The notes below the pieces were generated by a model. The model made no database searches and was not told the origin of the DNA. It worked only from the letters and a program-made list of their open reading frames with translations. Made by a program: the position numbers and the translations under genes. Positions 63,395 through 64,000 of a DNA stretch of 64,000 nucleotides are shown piece after piece. Positions within the stretch are counted from its first letter, which is position 1. Every line of letters starts with the position of its first letter. The DNA comes from Neolewinella agarilytica (lineage in GTDB: Bacteria > Bacteroidota > Bacteroidia > Chitinophagales > Saprospiraceae): NCBI RefSeq assembly GCF_900110645.1, contig NZ_FOFB01000007.1, forward strand, positions 1 through 64,000, given 5' to 3'.

Positions 63395-64000
63395 TCAGAT
63401 ATTGTCCTTGTGCAAAGCGTAAAATCCATCCAGCGCCACACGAATACCCGCGCTGTTTTCCTCCCGTGAAAGGAAGTAATATACCCGTCGGGAAAGCAAA
63501 AAATCATTGGCTTTCAGCAATGGTACAAGCTCCCTTGAAACTGCCTCCGAGGCAACTTTAGCTTGCTCAATGAGTCTGAGCAGGTAATCGACCTCCTGAA
63601 AAGCAGGGTTCTCCGGTAAAAGGCCGATTAAACGGACAACAGTTCCCTCCCCCGGTTTGCTCTTTGCCCGCAATAAGGATTTCAGCACCTCCTGCCGCAG
63701 TCCGCTCCGCTCCGTATCGTAGAGTTGTACCATGGCCATCAGGTATTGCCCGGGGTCCAGCCCTTCGAGAAATGAAAGGCTGAGGGACAACAGCTCCCCC
63801 TGCGCATGAGCCGAAAGCCGCAGGACGGATTCCACCAATTCAGGATCGTACTGTTCGCGCCGATTTAATTCACTGAGGGCATAATGTTGCTTCGCCTGAT
63901 TTCCTGAATCCAGTAATTGCCTGAGCGCCGAGACGGTAGCCCGGGCTCCCGTAATACGACGCACCTCACCAACCACATCACCATTAGCCCAATGCCACAG
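63395..64000 (-). CDS. HEAT-like repeat protein, N-terminus cut by the window edge
   Basis: The frame is open from the right edge (LWHWANGDVVGEVRRITG) to a stop at 63395, so only the C-terminal ~201 residues are visible. They are helical, with HEAT-like pairs (LRQLLDSGNQAKQHYALSELNRREQYDPELVESVLRLS). A GTG at 63976 is unlikely to be the real start. In related genomes such helical repeats can follow sulfatase domains, but nothing here proves that. It is upstream of the DUF1553/DUF1501 genes on the same strand, with a 189-base gap. Confidence 0.6.
   Translation of the reverse strand: MWHWANGDVVGEVRRITGARATVSALRQLLDSGNQAKQHYALSELNRREQYDPELVESVLRLSAHAQGELLSLSLSFLEGLDPGQYLMAMVQLYDTERSGLRQEVLKSLLRAKSKPGEGTVVRLIGLLPENPAFQEVDYLLRLIEQAKVASEAVSRELVPLLKANDFLLSRRVYYFLSREENSAGIRVALDGFYALHKDNI

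Overview
The window looks like chromosome from a member of the Bacteroidota, most likely a marine Lewinella/Saprospiraceae-type bacterium (inference from gene content). The signs are two secreted proteins with type IX secretion (T9SS) C-terminal sorting domains, two TonB-dependent receptors with carboxypeptidase-like N-terminal domains, a class-B succinate dehydrogenase operon, a GPH-type sugar symporter, a DUF1501/DUF1553 pair, start codons without Shine-Dalgarno sequences, and TAnnTTTG-like -7 boxes close to many starts. No rRNA, tRNA or CRISPR array was recognised.

Layout. 1-1000: a sensor gene cut off by what looks like the end of an insertion sequence. 1676-5266: sdhCAB with a strong terminator. 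5331-6775: an A+T-rich AbiE toxin-antitoxin pair, divergent from an amidase. 8054-12191: uracil-DNA glycosylase, a lipoprotein and two Dpp/Opp-type ABC permeases. 12368-19324: GNAT, TonB receptor, large T9SS protein. 19448-20518: a REP-associated tyrosine transposase (RAYT) between two REP-bounded tandem arrays. 20524-25549: VOC protein, PIF1-like helicase, gatB. 25724-38710: T9SS protein with BNR/YCF48-like repeats, a GH13-like enzyme, DUF3500 lipoprotein, prolyl oligopeptidase, and a 1654-residue exported protein. 38958-42413: a probable copper/heavy-metal cassette (HYC_CC_PP-type protein, TonB receptor, HMA protein). 42604-46543: a small xylan-use locus (GH10, GPH symporter, GH43). 46540-54327 on the minus strand: a seven-gene operon (FucP-type symporter, mutarotase, SDR, UxaB, UxaA, Zn-dehydrogenase, lactonase) whose enzymes line up as an oxidative L-galactose to 2-keto-3-deoxygluconate route, with L-fucose as the main alternative substrate. 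54425-64000: membrane-anchored winged-helix regulator, sialidase-fold protein, DUF2911 protein, EEP-family hydrolase, DUF1501/DUF1553 pair and an edge-truncated HEAT-like gene.

The most unusual content is the repeat landscape. Family A is a ~43-bp dispersed element (GGGCGC, then GCAGGTGCA, then RAGCARGG, at fixed spacings) with about 19 copies on both strands. It occurs between genes, sometimes as inverted pairs, and inside genes, including apparent in-frame insertions in gatB and the GH13-like gene and several signal-peptide regions. Family B (CTGGTAGGCTACCGCA) forms long inverted repeats. The RAYT has its own REP family with solo copies nearby. Tandem-heptamer blocks also occur, one of which folds into a long hairpin. 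Several of these blocks begin exactly at a stop codon.
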